From Desulfovibrionaceae bacterium (lineage in GTDB: Bacteria; Desulfobacterota; Desulfovibrionia; Desulfovibrionales; Desulfovibrionaceae): a stretch of DNA of 64,000 nt. A model generated the notes under the pieces. That model had not been told where the DNA came from. It saw only the letters and a list, made by a program, of their open reading frames with translations, and did not search any database. The stretch lies in assembly GCA_028689675.1 (NCBI GenBank), contig JAQVCS010000001.1, positions 62,001 through 126,000 on the forward strand, given 5' to 3'. Positions 17,610 through 25,717 of this stretch are shown one piece after another. Numbering within the stretch: the stretch's first letter is position 1; every line of letters starts with the position of its first letter. Both the position numbers and the translations under genes were made by a program.

Positions 17610-18383
17610 GCCGCGCGCAGGCTCTACCGCATCAACCTCTTCAGAGTGCAAAAAGGGCGCGGCAAGCAAGGCTTCTGTCATTTCATGCGCGGGCACGGCA
17701 TGGCGGTCAAAGGCCTGCCAATGATGCGCCTGCCCCTGCTTGTATAAAATTAAATTATCAGCAAAATAGGCAACATCGTCAGGGTCATGAGAAATTATCA
17801 GACAGGGCAGGCGCAATGCTTCCAGCAGCTCGCCCAGCTCCACACGCAGGCGGCGGCGCAGCAAAGGGTCGAGGGCAGAAAAGGGCTCATCCAGCAGTAA
17901 AATTTCTGGCTGCACGCACAGGGCACGCGCCAGCGCCACACGCTGCTTTTGCCCGCCAGAAATTTGCGAAGGCAAGCGCTTGGCAAGCTGCCCTATGCCC
18001 AGCATGCTCAGCAAGGCCTGTGCTTTTTCCCTCTGCTCTGCGTTCAGGCAGCGCGGCAGCAGCCCTGTCAGGCCATAGGCCACATTTTGCTCCACCGTTA
18101 AATGGGGAAACAGGGCATATTCCTGCGCCATATAGCCCACACGGCGGTGGCGGGCAGGAATGGCAATTCCTGCGGCACTGTCATACAGTACGCGCTGAGC
18201 ATGCAGGCGCACTGTGCCATAATCGGGCTGCACCAGCCCTGCCACGCAATGTAAGGTTAGCGTTTTACCCGAGCCAGAAGCCCCAAAGAGCACAGCAAGC
18301 CCATGCTCTGGCAGGCTAAAGGTACTGTGCAGGCTAAATGCCCCCAAGCCTGTGCCCACAGTTTTATGCACATCAATATACAA
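17607..18383 (-). CDS. modC: Molybdate ABC transporter ATP-binding protein
   Basis: This 258-residue ABC ATPase has Walker A GASGSGKT, signature SGGQKQRVALARAL and Walker B EILLLDEPFSALD, with H-loop ISHD. It couples ATP hydrolysis to oxyanion import through ModB. It lacks the C-terminal molbindin domain of E. coli ModC. I place the start at TTG 18383 because AAGGAGG lies five bases upstream; an ATG at 18428 lacks such a site and would overlap modB. The stop codon is formed at the edge of repeat R1-A. Confidence 0.88.
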   Translation of the reverse strand: MYIDVHKTVGTGLGAFSLHSTFSLPEHGLAVLFGASGSGKTLTLHCVAGLVQPDYGTVRLHAQRVLYDSAAGIAIPARHRRVGYMAQEYALFPHLTVEQNVAYGLTGLLPRCLNAEQREKAQALLSMLGIGQLAKRLPSQISGGQKQRVALARALCVQPEILLLDEPFSALDPLLRRRLRVELGELLEALRLPCLIISHDPDDVAYFADNLILYKQGQAHHWQAFDRHAVPAHEMTEALLAAPFLHSEEVDAVEPARG

Positions 18384-18409
18384 AAGCCCCTCCTTGTACC
18401 ACAGCCAAG

Positions 18410-19093
18410 CTAGCCCCAGCGCCGCCATGCAGCAATGCGCTCTGCACTTACCAGCACAGCAATACATAAAGCAGAGGTTACCAGCACCAAAAGCGTGGCG
18501 CGGGCATCATTGCCTTGCTGAAAAGCGTCATAAATAGCTAATGCCAAGGTTTGGGTTTTGTTAGGAATATTGCCTGCAATCATAAGTGTTGCGCCAAATT
18601 CCCCCATTCCACGGGCAAAAGCCAGCATCACGCCTGCAAAAATGCCGCGCCACGCCAGAGGCAGTGAAAGCGTAAGAAAAATGCGCCACTCTGATGCCCC
18701 CAAGGTACGGGCGGCATCTTCAAGGCGCTTATCCACCTGCTCAAGGGCAGCACGCGAAGAGGTGTAAATGAGCGGAAACACCACCACCGTAGCTGCCACC
18801 ACTGCCCCCTGCCATGAAAAAATCAAATTGATGCCCAGCTCACCCAAGGCAGAGCCAAGCACACCACGCCGCCCCACGACCAAGATGAGATAATAGCCCA
18901 AAACTGTGGGCGGCAGCACCAAGGGCAAGGTGCACAAGGCATTGATCACAGCGGGTAAAGCCCCACGCCGCCGCGCCAAAAACCATGCCATCCCCGTGCC
19001 CAGCACAAAGGAAAAAGCCGTTGCCAATGCTGCCACCCGTAAAGAAAGTAACAGGGGCACAGTAATTTCTGACCACTCAAGCATAAAAACCAT
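18410..19093 (-). CDS. modB: Molybdate ABC transporter permease
   Basis: The 227-residue permease has about five helices and the binding-protein-dependent transport signature LEDAARTLGASEWRIFLTLSLPLAWRGI (given here as EAA loop, about 128-155). TLPLVLPPTVLGYYLI and ARGMGEFGATLMIAGN are typical of ModB/CysT permeases. ATG 19093 follows GAGAGG closely; ATG 19084 is an alternative. It lies between modA and modC, separated from modA by repeat R2-1. Confidence 0.92.
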   Translation of the reverse strand: MVFMLEWSEITVPLLLSLRVAALATAFSFVLGTGMAWFLARRRGALPAVINALCTLPLVLPPTVLGYYLILVVGRRGVLGSALGELGINLIFSWQGAVVAATVVVFPLIYTSSRAALEQVDKRLEDAARTLGASEWRIFLTLSLPLAWRGIFAGVMLAFARGMGEFGATLMIAGNIPNKTQTLALAIYDAFQQGNDARATLLVLVTSALCIAVLVSAERIAAWRRWG

Positions 19094-19102
19094 GCCTCTC
19101 TC

Positions 19103-19253
19103 TAGAGCAGATTAGCTTTAAAATTATGGAATTTTAAAGACGAAAGACAAACCCACTTCGGCTCATAACAGCGCATAGAGCGTGCGCGTATGCTTTCGTG
19201 GGGGGCATCTGCTCCCGCTCTTACCAGAGCAAGTTCACAACAAAATTGCTCTA
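19103..19253 (+). repeat. Intergenic repeat R2, copy 1
   Basis: A 151-bp element inside the modA-modB gap. It begins CTAGAGCAGATT and ends ATTGCTCTAG, so the ends are inverted repeats flanked by TA. It shares TTCGGCTCATAACAGC, GGGCATCTGCTC and CCAGAGCAA with the copies at 21290 and 62668. A hairpin (GCTCTTACCAGAGC) lies inside. Confidence 0.8.
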
Positions 19254-19264
19254 GCCTTACACAC

Positions 19265-20026
19265 TTACTTACCAGCAGGGCTAAAGCCATACTTGGCCAA
19301 AATTGCCTGCCCTTCGGGGGAAAGCACCAAATCAATAAAGGCCTGCGCGCCCTTGGCATTGGGCGCATGCGCAAGCTGTGCAATGGGGTAAGAAACAGGC
19401 TTGTGCCCTGTCATGGTCAGCACAATAGCTACCTTATCTTTGGCCTTCATGGCATCGGTGGCATACACAAAGCCGGCATCCACTTCACCGCGCGCCACAT
19501 AGTCCAGCACCTGACGCACGCTTTCGCCCATAATATATTTGCTTTGCAAGGCATCCCACAATTTCAGCGCGGTCAGGGCTTCTTTGGCATAGCGCCCTGC
19601 GGGCACAGAAGCAGGGTTGCCCACGGCAATGCGCGCATAGGCGGCCTGCTGCAAATCGGCAGGCTTGGCAGGGCTGGCCTTTGCCCCCTGCGGAACAATA
19701 AGCACCACACTGTTCAGGGCAAAATTTTTACGGCTGGCGGGCACAAGCAGCTTACCCGCGGCGGCAGTATCCATAGTGGCTTGGTCAGCTGTGGCAAAAA
19801 CATCTACAGGAGCGCCTTCCTGAATTTGCTTCAGCAAGGGGTTAGACGCGGCAAAATTGGTGTGCACCGTATCACCGGGGTGTTTCTTTTCATAGACGGT
19901 TTTCAGCTCGGTAAAGGCATCCGTCAGGCTGGCAGCGGCAGAAACCGTCACCTCTGCGGCAGAAACAGGCAAAGCAAGAGCCACAAGCAAAACAGCAGAA
20001 CAAAGGCAAGCAAGAACAGAACGCAT
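19265..20026 (-). CDS. modA: Periplasmic molybdate-binding protein
   Basis: The 253-residue protein has a signal peptide ending LALPVSAAE and the ModA fold: VSAAASLTDAF binds the oxyanion, followed by NFAASNPLLKQIQEGAPVDVF and DAGFVYATDA. It delivers molybdate or tungstate to ModB. ATG 20026 is preceded by AGGAG; the frame extends further upstream without such a site. The promoter and a possible operator lie in the gap shared with divergent tunR. Whether it prefers molybdate or tungstate cannot be read from the sequence. Confidence 0.93.
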   Translation of the reverse strand: MRSVLACLCSAVLLVALALPVSAAEVTVSAAASLTDAFTELKTVYEKKHPGDTVHTNFAASNPLLKQIQEGAPVDVFATADQATMDTAAAGKLLVPASRKNFALNSVVLIVPQGAKASPAKPADLQQAAYARIAVGNPASVPAGRYAKEALTALKLWDALQSKYIMGESVRQVLDYVARGEVDAGFVYATDAMKAKDKVAIVLTMTGHKPVSYPIAQLAHAPNAKGAQAFIDLVLSPEGQAILAKYGFSPAGK

Positions 20027-20055
20027 AGCAATAACTCCTGTTACAGGGTAAACAA

Positions 20056-20090
20056 GGGTGATTATGCACCCATTCCCGCATAAAGGGCAA
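20056..20090 (-). promoter_or_regulatory. Candidate modA promoter with overlapping palindrome
   Basis: On the minus strand, TTGCCC (20090-20085), an 18-base spacer and CATAAT (20066-20061). A perfect inverted repeat GGGTG-N6-CACCC (20056-20071) covers the -10 box. It is a plausible operator for TunR or another oxyanion regulator. CTGTTTTTTG also occurs twice nearer tunR (about 20099 and 20144). Confidence 0.4.
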
Positions 20091-20167
20091 GGCTGTCCTG
20101 TTTTTTGTTCTATTCGTGACCTCAATAAAGCATGGTAAAAAACTGTTTTTTGCTGTATGCTGCGCAC

Positions 20168-21292
20168 ATGGTGAATACATCGCTTTCTCTCTTGCCCGCG
20201 CATTTGCGCGACCTTGTTACGGCGCTGCCCGCTGCCGACCTTGCTCTGCTACAAAAGCATTTTGCCAGCCAGCCACGCACAGCTGTACCCACAGAATTTG
20301 CCCGCGTTGTGCCCCAGCGTCAGCTGGACACAGCACAAATGACCAAGCTGGAAGCCGTGCTGGAAGAACGCATACGCCTTGCCCGCAATGGCAGGGAAGG
20401 CATAGCCCGCCTGCGCCTATGGCTTATTTTTATGCTGCTGCGCTATGCGGCCTTGCGGCTGGCCGAGGTGCTGGCCATTGATGATGTGCAGGATATTGTG
20501 TTGGAAAAGCAGCATTTGCTGGTGCGCGGCGCACATGCCCGCACCCTTTCGCTGCCGCCCAACCTGTGCACCAGCCTGCAAAAGAAATTACAGGAACCCT
20601 GCCTGCTGGCTTTGCGCGGCACGTTATGCCGTGTAGATGCGGGCTTTTTGCGCCGTTCGCTCTATGCCTGTGCCGATGCCGCAGGCATAGCCCGCGAGCT
20701 GGTTTCTGCCCGCGTGTTGCGCAACAGCCGTGCTGTAGAGCTGTGCCGGCAGGGCTTGCCCCTGCCTGTCGTTCATAATTTTTTGGGGCTAAGTGATGCA
20801 GAAAAAACCGCTTTTTTGCAGTACAGCCCCGAAGATACCCTGCGCATTACGCATGCGCATTTACAAAGAAGCCTTGCTATGAAAACCAGTGCACGCAATG
20901 TGTTTGCAGGCCGCATTACTCGCCTTGAGCAACATGGTTTTATGGTTGCCGTTCATTTGTGCACAGCATCAGACCTAACTATCTGCGCCCTTATTACTGA
21001 TGAAAGCGCCAAAAGGCTTGAGTTGCAAACAGGCAAAATAGCCCTTGCCACCATTAAAGCGCCCATGGTGCTGGTAGAAAAGCCCTCTGCTCAAGGGGCA
21101 TTGGCAGGCAATCAGTATGCAGGGGTGGTCAAGCGTGTGCGCCGCACAGATTTTATACAGGAAATCACCGTGGCCTTGCCCTCGGGTGAAGAACTGTGCG
21201 CCCTTTTGCATGGGGAAGAGGCGCTCTTTGCTGAAGGAGAACAGGCTGTCGTTTCCTTTAAGGCTTTTGCCGTGGTTATTGGCTTAGCCTAG
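20168..21292 (+). CDS. tunR: TunR-like oxyanion-responsive regulator (integrase-like domain plus two TOBE domains)
   Basis: The 374-residue protein joins a tyrosine-recombinase-like DNA-binding part (about 1-225) to two molbindin/TOBE repeats (about 240-300, RNVFAGRITRLEQHGFMVAV; and about 305-372, NQYAGVVKRVRRTDFIQEITV). Recombinase activity is unlikely: ALRLAEVL keeps one Arg, but the catalytic His positions read RVLRNS and FLGLS. This architecture is that of TunR, a tungstate-responsive regulator described in Desulfovibrio. It is divergent from modABC, its likely target. ATG 20132 is an alternative start; neither has a strong ribosome-binding site. The TAG stop meets repeat R2-2. Confidence 0.85.
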   Translation: MVNTSLSLLPAHLRDLVTALPAADLALLQKHFASQPRTAVPTEFARVVPQRQLDTAQMTKLEAVLEERIRLARNGREGIARLRLWLIFMLLRYAALRLAEVLAIDDVQDIVLEKQHLLVRGAHARTLSLPPNLCTSLQKKLQEPCLLALRGTLCRVDAGFLRRSLYACADAAGIARELVSARVLRNSRAVELCRQGLPLPVVHNFLGLSDAEKTAFLQYSPEDTLRITHAHLQRSLAMKTSARNVFAGRITRLEQHGFMVAVHLCTASDLTICALITDESAKRLELQTGKIALATIKAPMVLVEKPSAQGALAGNQYAGVVKRVRRTDFIQEITVALPSGEELCALLHGEEALFAEGEQAVVSFKAFAVVIGLA

Positions 21293-21446
21293 GGTACGTT
21301 TGCTTTTGAAATTGCTCTGGCAAGAGCGAGAGCAGATGCCCCCTCAAAGACAAGGCATAAACGCATTCTATTTGTGCTATTCCATGCCAAAATGGGCATG
21401 TCTTTCATCGTTATATACTATATGTTTTAAAATTACCCTGCTCTTC
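21290..21446 (-). repeat. Intergenic repeat R2, copy 2
   Basis: About 157 bp in the convergent gap between tunR and the phosphatase gene, in the opposite orientation to copies 1 and 3. It shares TTTTGAAATTGCTCTGGCA, GAGCAGATGCCC and GACAAGGCATAA with them. The tunR TAG stop (21290-21292) lies at its left end. Confidence 0.75.
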
Positions 21447-21469
21447 TGTGTGCAGAAAGCACAGGTCAT

Positions 21470-22051
21470 TCAGCACACAAGAAAATCTGCTGCATCAAAC
21501 ACAATACAGGCAGCATAGGGCAGGGGCAGGGCAAAAATATCCTGCTGCGTCAAAGCCATACTGTGTGCCAGCAAAACACGCAGCACACCTGCGTGCGTTA
21601 CCACAAGGGCATTGTCCTGCCCTTGGCACAGCAGGGCAAGCTGGTGCATGGCTGGCAGCACGCGCGCCCTTAGCATGGCAAAGCTTTCCCCCTGCGGTGG
21701 GCGGGTATGCTCAATATCCTGCCCTCGTGAGGCATACAGGGCAGGATAGCGCGCCTGCACAACAGCCTTGGGCAGCCCCTGCCATTGCCCCAAATCAATC
21801 TCGCGCAGGGCGGGCACAAGCTGCACCTGCGGCATGGCCTGCCGCCCTGCCAGCACAAGCGCTGTCATAGTGCGGCAGCGGGTCAAATCAGACGTCCACA
21901 CAAAGGCAAAGGGCACATTCCACAAGGCTTTACGCCACAAGGCTGCCTGCCGCCTGCCCTCTGCGGCAAGGGGCAGGTCTTGCTGACCAATAAAGCAATG
22001 CTCTGGGTTGGGCGCTAAAGCCCCATGCCGCAAGCAGTAGAGTTTTGCCAT
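21470..22051 (-). CDS. Histidine phosphatase family protein (CobC/phosphoglycerate mutase-like)
   Basis: This 193-residue protein has the RHG motif (LYCLRHGAL) with the phosphorylated His9, the second Arg in SDLTRCRTMTAL, the catalytic acid region REIDLGQWQGL, and the second histidine in VVTHAGVLRVLL. Family members remove phosphate from small molecules. It is the last gene of the Mop-associated block; its ATG follows GGGGAG, 12 bases after the nucleotidyltransferase-HD gene. A late dephosphorylation step in cofactor or metabolite synthesis, as CobC does for cobamides, is an analogy rather than a demonstrated role. Confidence 0.85.
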   Translation of the reverse strand: MAKLYCLRHGALAPNPEHCFIGQQDLPLAAEGRRQAALWRKALWNVPFAFVWTSDLTRCRTMTALVLAGRQAMPQVQLVPALREIDLGQWQGLPKAVVQARYPALYASRGQDIEHTRPPQGESFAMLRARVLPAMHQLALLCQGQDNALVVTHAGVLRVLLAHSMALTQQDIFALPLPYAACIVFDAADFLVC

Positions 22052-22063
22052 GGGGCACTCCCC

Positions 22064-23521
22064 TTATGTTGGCTGTGGCAAGGTGGCTCGCGCTATGCCT
22101 TCGGGCGCACGCCCCAGCGCAGCGGCAAGGCTGGCTTCCATTGCCAAAGCATTCTCGAGACGCTGCTGTATGGCGGCACAGGCTTGAGCATCATGGCTGT
22201 ACACATCGAGTTTTTGCTGAAAGCGCTGTTGTATGCTAACGGGGCGCGAACCCTGCACATATTTATCTGCCAAATACACCAGCTCACGTTCTGTCAGGGG
22301 GCTGTGCGGAGCAGGGGATATATCGCGGTGTGACTCCACCAGCCATGCCAGCCGCGCTTGCCCGACAGCACGAAAAAGCTGCCCAGCCGCCTGTTCATGC
22401 TGATGTTGCCCCTTGCATACATCGTGCAGCAGCCCGCCCACGCGCGCCAAAGCCACATCAAGCAGGGGCTCTTGTTCCTGCTGCACCCTTGCTTTATTGA
22501 GTAAGGCCGCAAAGGCCGCCGCCACCGCCCCCACAGCGCAGCAATGCGCCCGCCCGCGCTCTGGCAAATGCTGCACAGCAAGCAGGGCATCGGCTTCGGC
22601 CGCGTCCAAAAGATGACGGCGTGGGGCTAAGGCCTGTAGGGCGGCATAGTCTGCTGCTGTGTCCATATCCCGCAAAATCAGGCTGTCTGCCACGGGCACG
22701 CGCACCTGTGGGTGCAGGTTCAGCAAAGCACGCAAGCCCCCTGCCCCCTGCCCCGCCAGCACAAAGGGGAGCAAGGTCATGGGCAGCAGCGGGGGGTGGC
22801 CTTCCTGCCCTGCATAGCTGGGGATGAACACAGCCTGCTCCCCAGCGGCTTGCCTTAACACTGGCTGCGGCTCACTTGCGGCACATTCCTGTATGGGCTG
22901 TCTAGCCAAAACTGGCTGCGGCTTGCTCGTGCTCAGCCCCAAAACTGATGCTGTACTGCCTACGGGCTGCCCAAGGGCTGGCGATATCGTAGTGGTAGTT
23001 TGCTCTGCCACTGGCCATGGGCTGCTTTCAGCCTGCCCGCTCTGCTCTGCGCCCTTGGCTGCCGCAAGCAAGGCCAAAATGGTCATAGGGCGCACCAAAG
23101 GGATATCTACAGGGTGCACAAAGCAATGCGTGCACTGCGGCATACGCTGTGCCACTGCCGCCATGCCCACACGCACAGAAGAAAACATACCCTGCTCTGG
23201 CTGGGGGTTGTTCACACAGGGCAAGCCCCAGCGCTGTGCCACCGCCGCCACGGCATCCCCCTTATGCCCGCACACAATAAGCACAGGCACAGAGCAAAAA
23301 GTATAGAGCTCGCAAAGAATATCCAGCGCCCTTGCCCCCGCTTCGGGCAAGGCTGCCCCAGCACAAGGCAAAGCTTTGCCCTGCATGGTGGCTGCCTCCT
23401 GTAGAGGCTTAAACACGGGCTGGGGCACAAGGGGCTGCACGGGCAGGGGCAGCAAAGGCTTAAATAAAGGCTGCATGCGGGAAGAAAAACCCGCCGCCAG
23501 CACAAGGGCACAAGCCTGCAT
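22064..23521 (-). CDS. MobA/MocA-like nucleotidyltransferase fused to an HD domain
   Basis: The 485-residue protein starts at ATG 23521, overlapping the xdhC stop as TAATG. The N-terminal NTP-transferase has ALVLAAGFSSRM and VHPVDIPLVRP, as in MobA/MocA enzymes that make molybdenum dinucleotide cofactors. Pro/Gln/Ala-rich low-complexity insertions interrupt this domain (about 25-55 and 160-240). The C-terminal part (about 310-430) is HD-like, with VGGLLHDVCKG and a late ESHRD. I recall it matching a conserved Desulfovibrio gene beside mop (DVU1551 region); this was not checked. MCD synthesis or another nucleotidyl transfer for Mop is likely. Confidence 0.82.
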   Translation of the reverse strand: MQACALVLAAGFSSRMQPLFKPLLPLPVQPLVPQPVFKPLQEAATMQGKALPCAGAALPEAGARALDILCELYTFCSVPVLIVCGHKGDAVAAVAQRWGLPCVNNPQPEQGMFSSVRVGMAAVAQRMPQCTHCFVHPVDIPLVRPMTILALLAAAKGAEQSGQAESSPWPVAEQTTTTISPALGQPVGSTASVLGLSTSKPQPVLARQPIQECAASEPQPVLRQAAGEQAVFIPSYAGQEGHPPLLPMTLLPFVLAGQGAGGLRALLNLHPQVRVPVADSLILRDMDTAADYAALQALAPRRHLLDAAEADALLAVQHLPERGRAHCCAVGAVAAAFAALLNKARVQQEQEPLLDVALARVGGLLHDVCKGQHQHEQAAGQLFRAVGQARLAWLVESHRDISPAPHSPLTERELVYLADKYVQGSRPVSIQQRFQQKLDVYSHDAQACAAIQQRLENALAMEASLAAALGRAPEGIARATLPQPT

Positions 23522-24549
23522 TATGCCCCCCTTTTGTGCGCTATACATTGCGCCACAATGCTGACGGCAATTTCTTCAGGGGTTTCGGCCTTGATAGCCA
23601 AACCAATGGGGGAAGTAACCCGCGCCAAGGCCGCTTGGCTCACGCCCTGTTCCTGCAAATGGGCATAGATTTGCTCGCGCTTGCGTTTACTGCCTATCAT
23701 GCCAATATAGCCTGCTGGCGTTTGCAAGGCCTGCGCCAGCACACTTTCATCAAATAAATGCCCGCGCGTCACAATGACCAAAAAATCCTGCTCCCGCACG
23801 CCATAGCTGGTAAAACATTGTGTAAATTCGGGAACATGTTTTGTTGCTTCCGCCCAAGGGAAGCGCTCGGCCGCGGCAAATTCTGCCCTGTCATCCAGCA
23901 CATGCACAGTAAAACCCGCCAGTGCAGCAATTTGCGCTGTGGGGCGGGAAACATGCCCGCCGCCAGCAATAATCATGCGCGGGGCGGGGCGGCAAGTATC
24001 CACAAAATACGCTTGCCCTGCGGCCTCAAGCAGGCTGGCCTCGCGCAGGGCACAGCCTGTCTTGGTCAGCGTATGGCAAACTTCGGGCGGCAGCGCTGCC
24101 CCTAGGCTGTGGTCATCGGTAAAAAGCAGTGTCCAGCCGCAGCCTGCCCCTTCCTGCTGCGGCGGGTAGGGGCGCACAATAAGGCAGCCCTCGGCATCAA
24201 GGGCACGCAAAGCCGCTGCCAGCACGAGGGTATCGTCAGGGGCAAAAACCTCTACCAGCACGCGCACCACACCGCCGCAAATCATCTCTGACTGTGCGGC
24301 AAGTGTGCCATTCATGGCAAATTCTAAAACACAGGGCTTACCCTGCTGCACAGCGCTGGCACAAGCCTTAATGGTCATACCCTCGGCAAGACCGCCCCCC
24401 GTTGTGCCAGCCAGCAGCCCCGTGGCATTGGCCACCAGCTGCGAACCTGCCCCGCGCGGGGCAGAGCCCTGCTGGTACACAATGGTTGCCAGAGCAACGC
24501 GCTCTCCACGCTGCACAACATCTAAAGCTGTTTGCAATAAATGACGCAT
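23521..24549 (-). CDS. XdhC-family molybdenum hydroxylase maturation protein
   Basis: The 342-residue protein has both XdhC/CoxI domains: N-terminal VALATIVYQQGSAPRGAGSQ and TTGGGLAE, and a C-terminal Rossmann domain (MIIAGGGHVSRPTAQIA, VHVLDDRAEF) ending with GMIGSKRKR and SPIGLAIKAETPEEIAVSI. XdhC proteins bind molybdenum cofactor and insert its sulfurated form into xanthine-dehydrogenase-family enzymes, so Mop is the natural client. ATG 24549 lies one base after the ligase stop, with GGGGGA upstream. It overlaps the next start as TAATG, indicating tight coupling. Confidence 0.92.
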   Translation of the reverse strand: MRHLLQTALDVVQRGERVALATIVYQQGSAPRGAGSQLVANATGLLAGTTGGGLAEGMTIKACASAVQQGKPCVLEFAMNGTLAAQSEMICGGVVRVLVEVFAPDDTLVLAAALRALDAEGCLIVRPYPPQQEGAGCGWTLLFTDDHSLGAALPPEVCHTLTKTGCALREASLLEAAGQAYFVDTCRPAPRMIIAGGGHVSRPTAQIAALAGFTVHVLDDRAEFAAAERFPWAEATKHVPEFTQCFTSYGVREQDFLVIVTRGHLFDESVLAQALQTPAGYIGMIGSKRKREQIYAHLQEQGVSQAALARVTSPIGLAIKAETPEEIAVSIVAQCIAHKRGA

Positions 24550-24550
24550 A

Positions 24551-25714
24551 TTAGCTTCCCCCTTTGGGCACAGCGCGCACCACGCGCCGCCCCGCTTCCC
24601 ACACATAGCGCCCAGCAACAGCCCCCAGCCTTGGCGCAGGGCTGCCGCACAGGCAGGGCTGTGTAAGCAGGGTGGCGGCATCACCAGTGCGGTAGCGAAT
24701 AAGCGGCATGGCTTCGCGCTGTAAGGTGGTGAGTACCAATTCCCCCTGCACACCATCGGGCAGTACAGCCCCAGAGTGGGGGTCTACAATTTCAGGCCAC
24801 AAGTCCAGCGCCCGCAGGTGATAGCCCTGCCGTGCATGGCATTGCACCCCGCCGCCATAGCCTGTTTCTGTCATACCAAAATGATCCAGCACAGTGCAGC
24901 GCAGGCTCTGTTCCAAGGCAGTGCGCGTGGCCTCGTCAAGCAAATCCCCGCTGGATTGTATGCCGCCTATGCCACAAGCCCCCTCACGGCGTATACTACG
25001 CGCAAAGGCTGCATCCTGCTGCACAAGCGCAAGCAGGGCGCGCAATTGATGCGGGGCAGCCACAAGGGCATGCGGCCTGTGCTGCATCAAGTCTGCCTTC
25101 AGGCTGGCGGCCGTGGCCGCAGGCTTGCCAGCCAGCACGCGCACACCGCTGGGGGCAAGCGCTTGGCGCAATAAATCGGCCACGCCATCGGGGCGCTCTG
25201 CCCCGGGCAGCAGCACCAGCAGCCTTTCCCCACGGTGCACAAGCTGGCTCATACCAGCACGAAAAAAACTCATGGTGCGCGCAAGGTCGGCTGGCGAAAA
25301 GGCCAAGCGCTTGGGCTGCCCTGTTGAACCAGAGGTGCGTAAGGTCACCATACGCTGCACCTCCCCTTGCGAAACACACAAAAAATTCTGCCAATGCACA
25401 ATATCCTGTGCCGTGGTAAAGGGCAGGGCAGCCAGCCCCGCGGCATTAATATGAGCAAGGTCAAAACCCGCCAAACTGCGCTTGTAGTGCAGGCTGTGCG
25501 CCGCCGCATGGCACAGGGTAGCACGCAGGGCTGCCAAGCGTGCCTGTGCAAGGCGCTGGGCAAAGGGCAAAGAGGCATCGCCGCCGCATTCTGCTTCAAG
25601 CCACGCGTCCAAAGGCGAAGGCGGAAAAAGCGGAGAGGTGGGCGCACTGGGCGCAGATGGTGAAGGCAGGGCACTTTGCGGCGGAGCGCATGAAGCAGAA
25701 ACACAGGCTGCCAT
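24551..25714 (-). CDS. AMP-forming ligase of the phenylacetate-CoA ligase (PaaK-like) type
   Basis: The 387-residue protein has the adenylate-forming signature TLRTSGSTGQPKRLAFS, DHFGMTETGYGGG and a late LIRYRTGD motif. It is shorter than typical PaaK (about 430) and has a Pro/Ser-rich N-terminus. Such enzymes activate a carboxylate as an acyl-adenylate, often then as a CoA thioester. It is embedded between radical SAM and xdhC genes, four bases from the former. The substrate is unknown. I recall the same gene next to mop in D. vulgaris (DVU1553). Its presence suggests a carboxylate-containing intermediate or a resting substrate linked to aldehyde/acid metabolism. Confidence 0.85.
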   Translation of the reverse strand: MAACVSASCAPPQSALPSPSAPSAPTSPLFPPSPLDAWLEAECGGDASLPFAQRLAQARLAALRATLCHAAAHSLHYKRSLAGFDLAHINAAGLAALPFTTAQDIVHWQNFLCVSQGEVQRMVTLRTSGSTGQPKRLAFSPADLARTMSFFRAGMSQLVHRGERLLVLLPGAERPDGVADLLRQALAPSGVRVLAGKPAATAASLKADLMQHRPHALVAAPHQLRALLALVQQDAAFARSIRREGACGIGGIQSSGDLLDEATRTALEQSLRCTVLDHFGMTETGYGGGVQCHARQGYHLRALDLWPEIVDPHSGAVLPDGVQGELVLTTLQREAMPLIRYRTGDAATLLTQPCLCGSPAPRLGAVAGRYVWEAGRRVVRAVPKGGS

Positions 25715-25717
25715 ACT

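Noticed and set aside
18428-18467. An ATG start for modC at 18428 inside modB
   Set aside because: It has no ribosome-binding site and adds residues not typical of ModC; TTG 18383 has AAGGAGG at five bases.
20168-21292. A phage-type tyrosine integrase marking a mobile island
   Set aside because: Catalytic positions are changed, two TOBE domains are fused, and the neighbours are mod genes, so it is a regulator.
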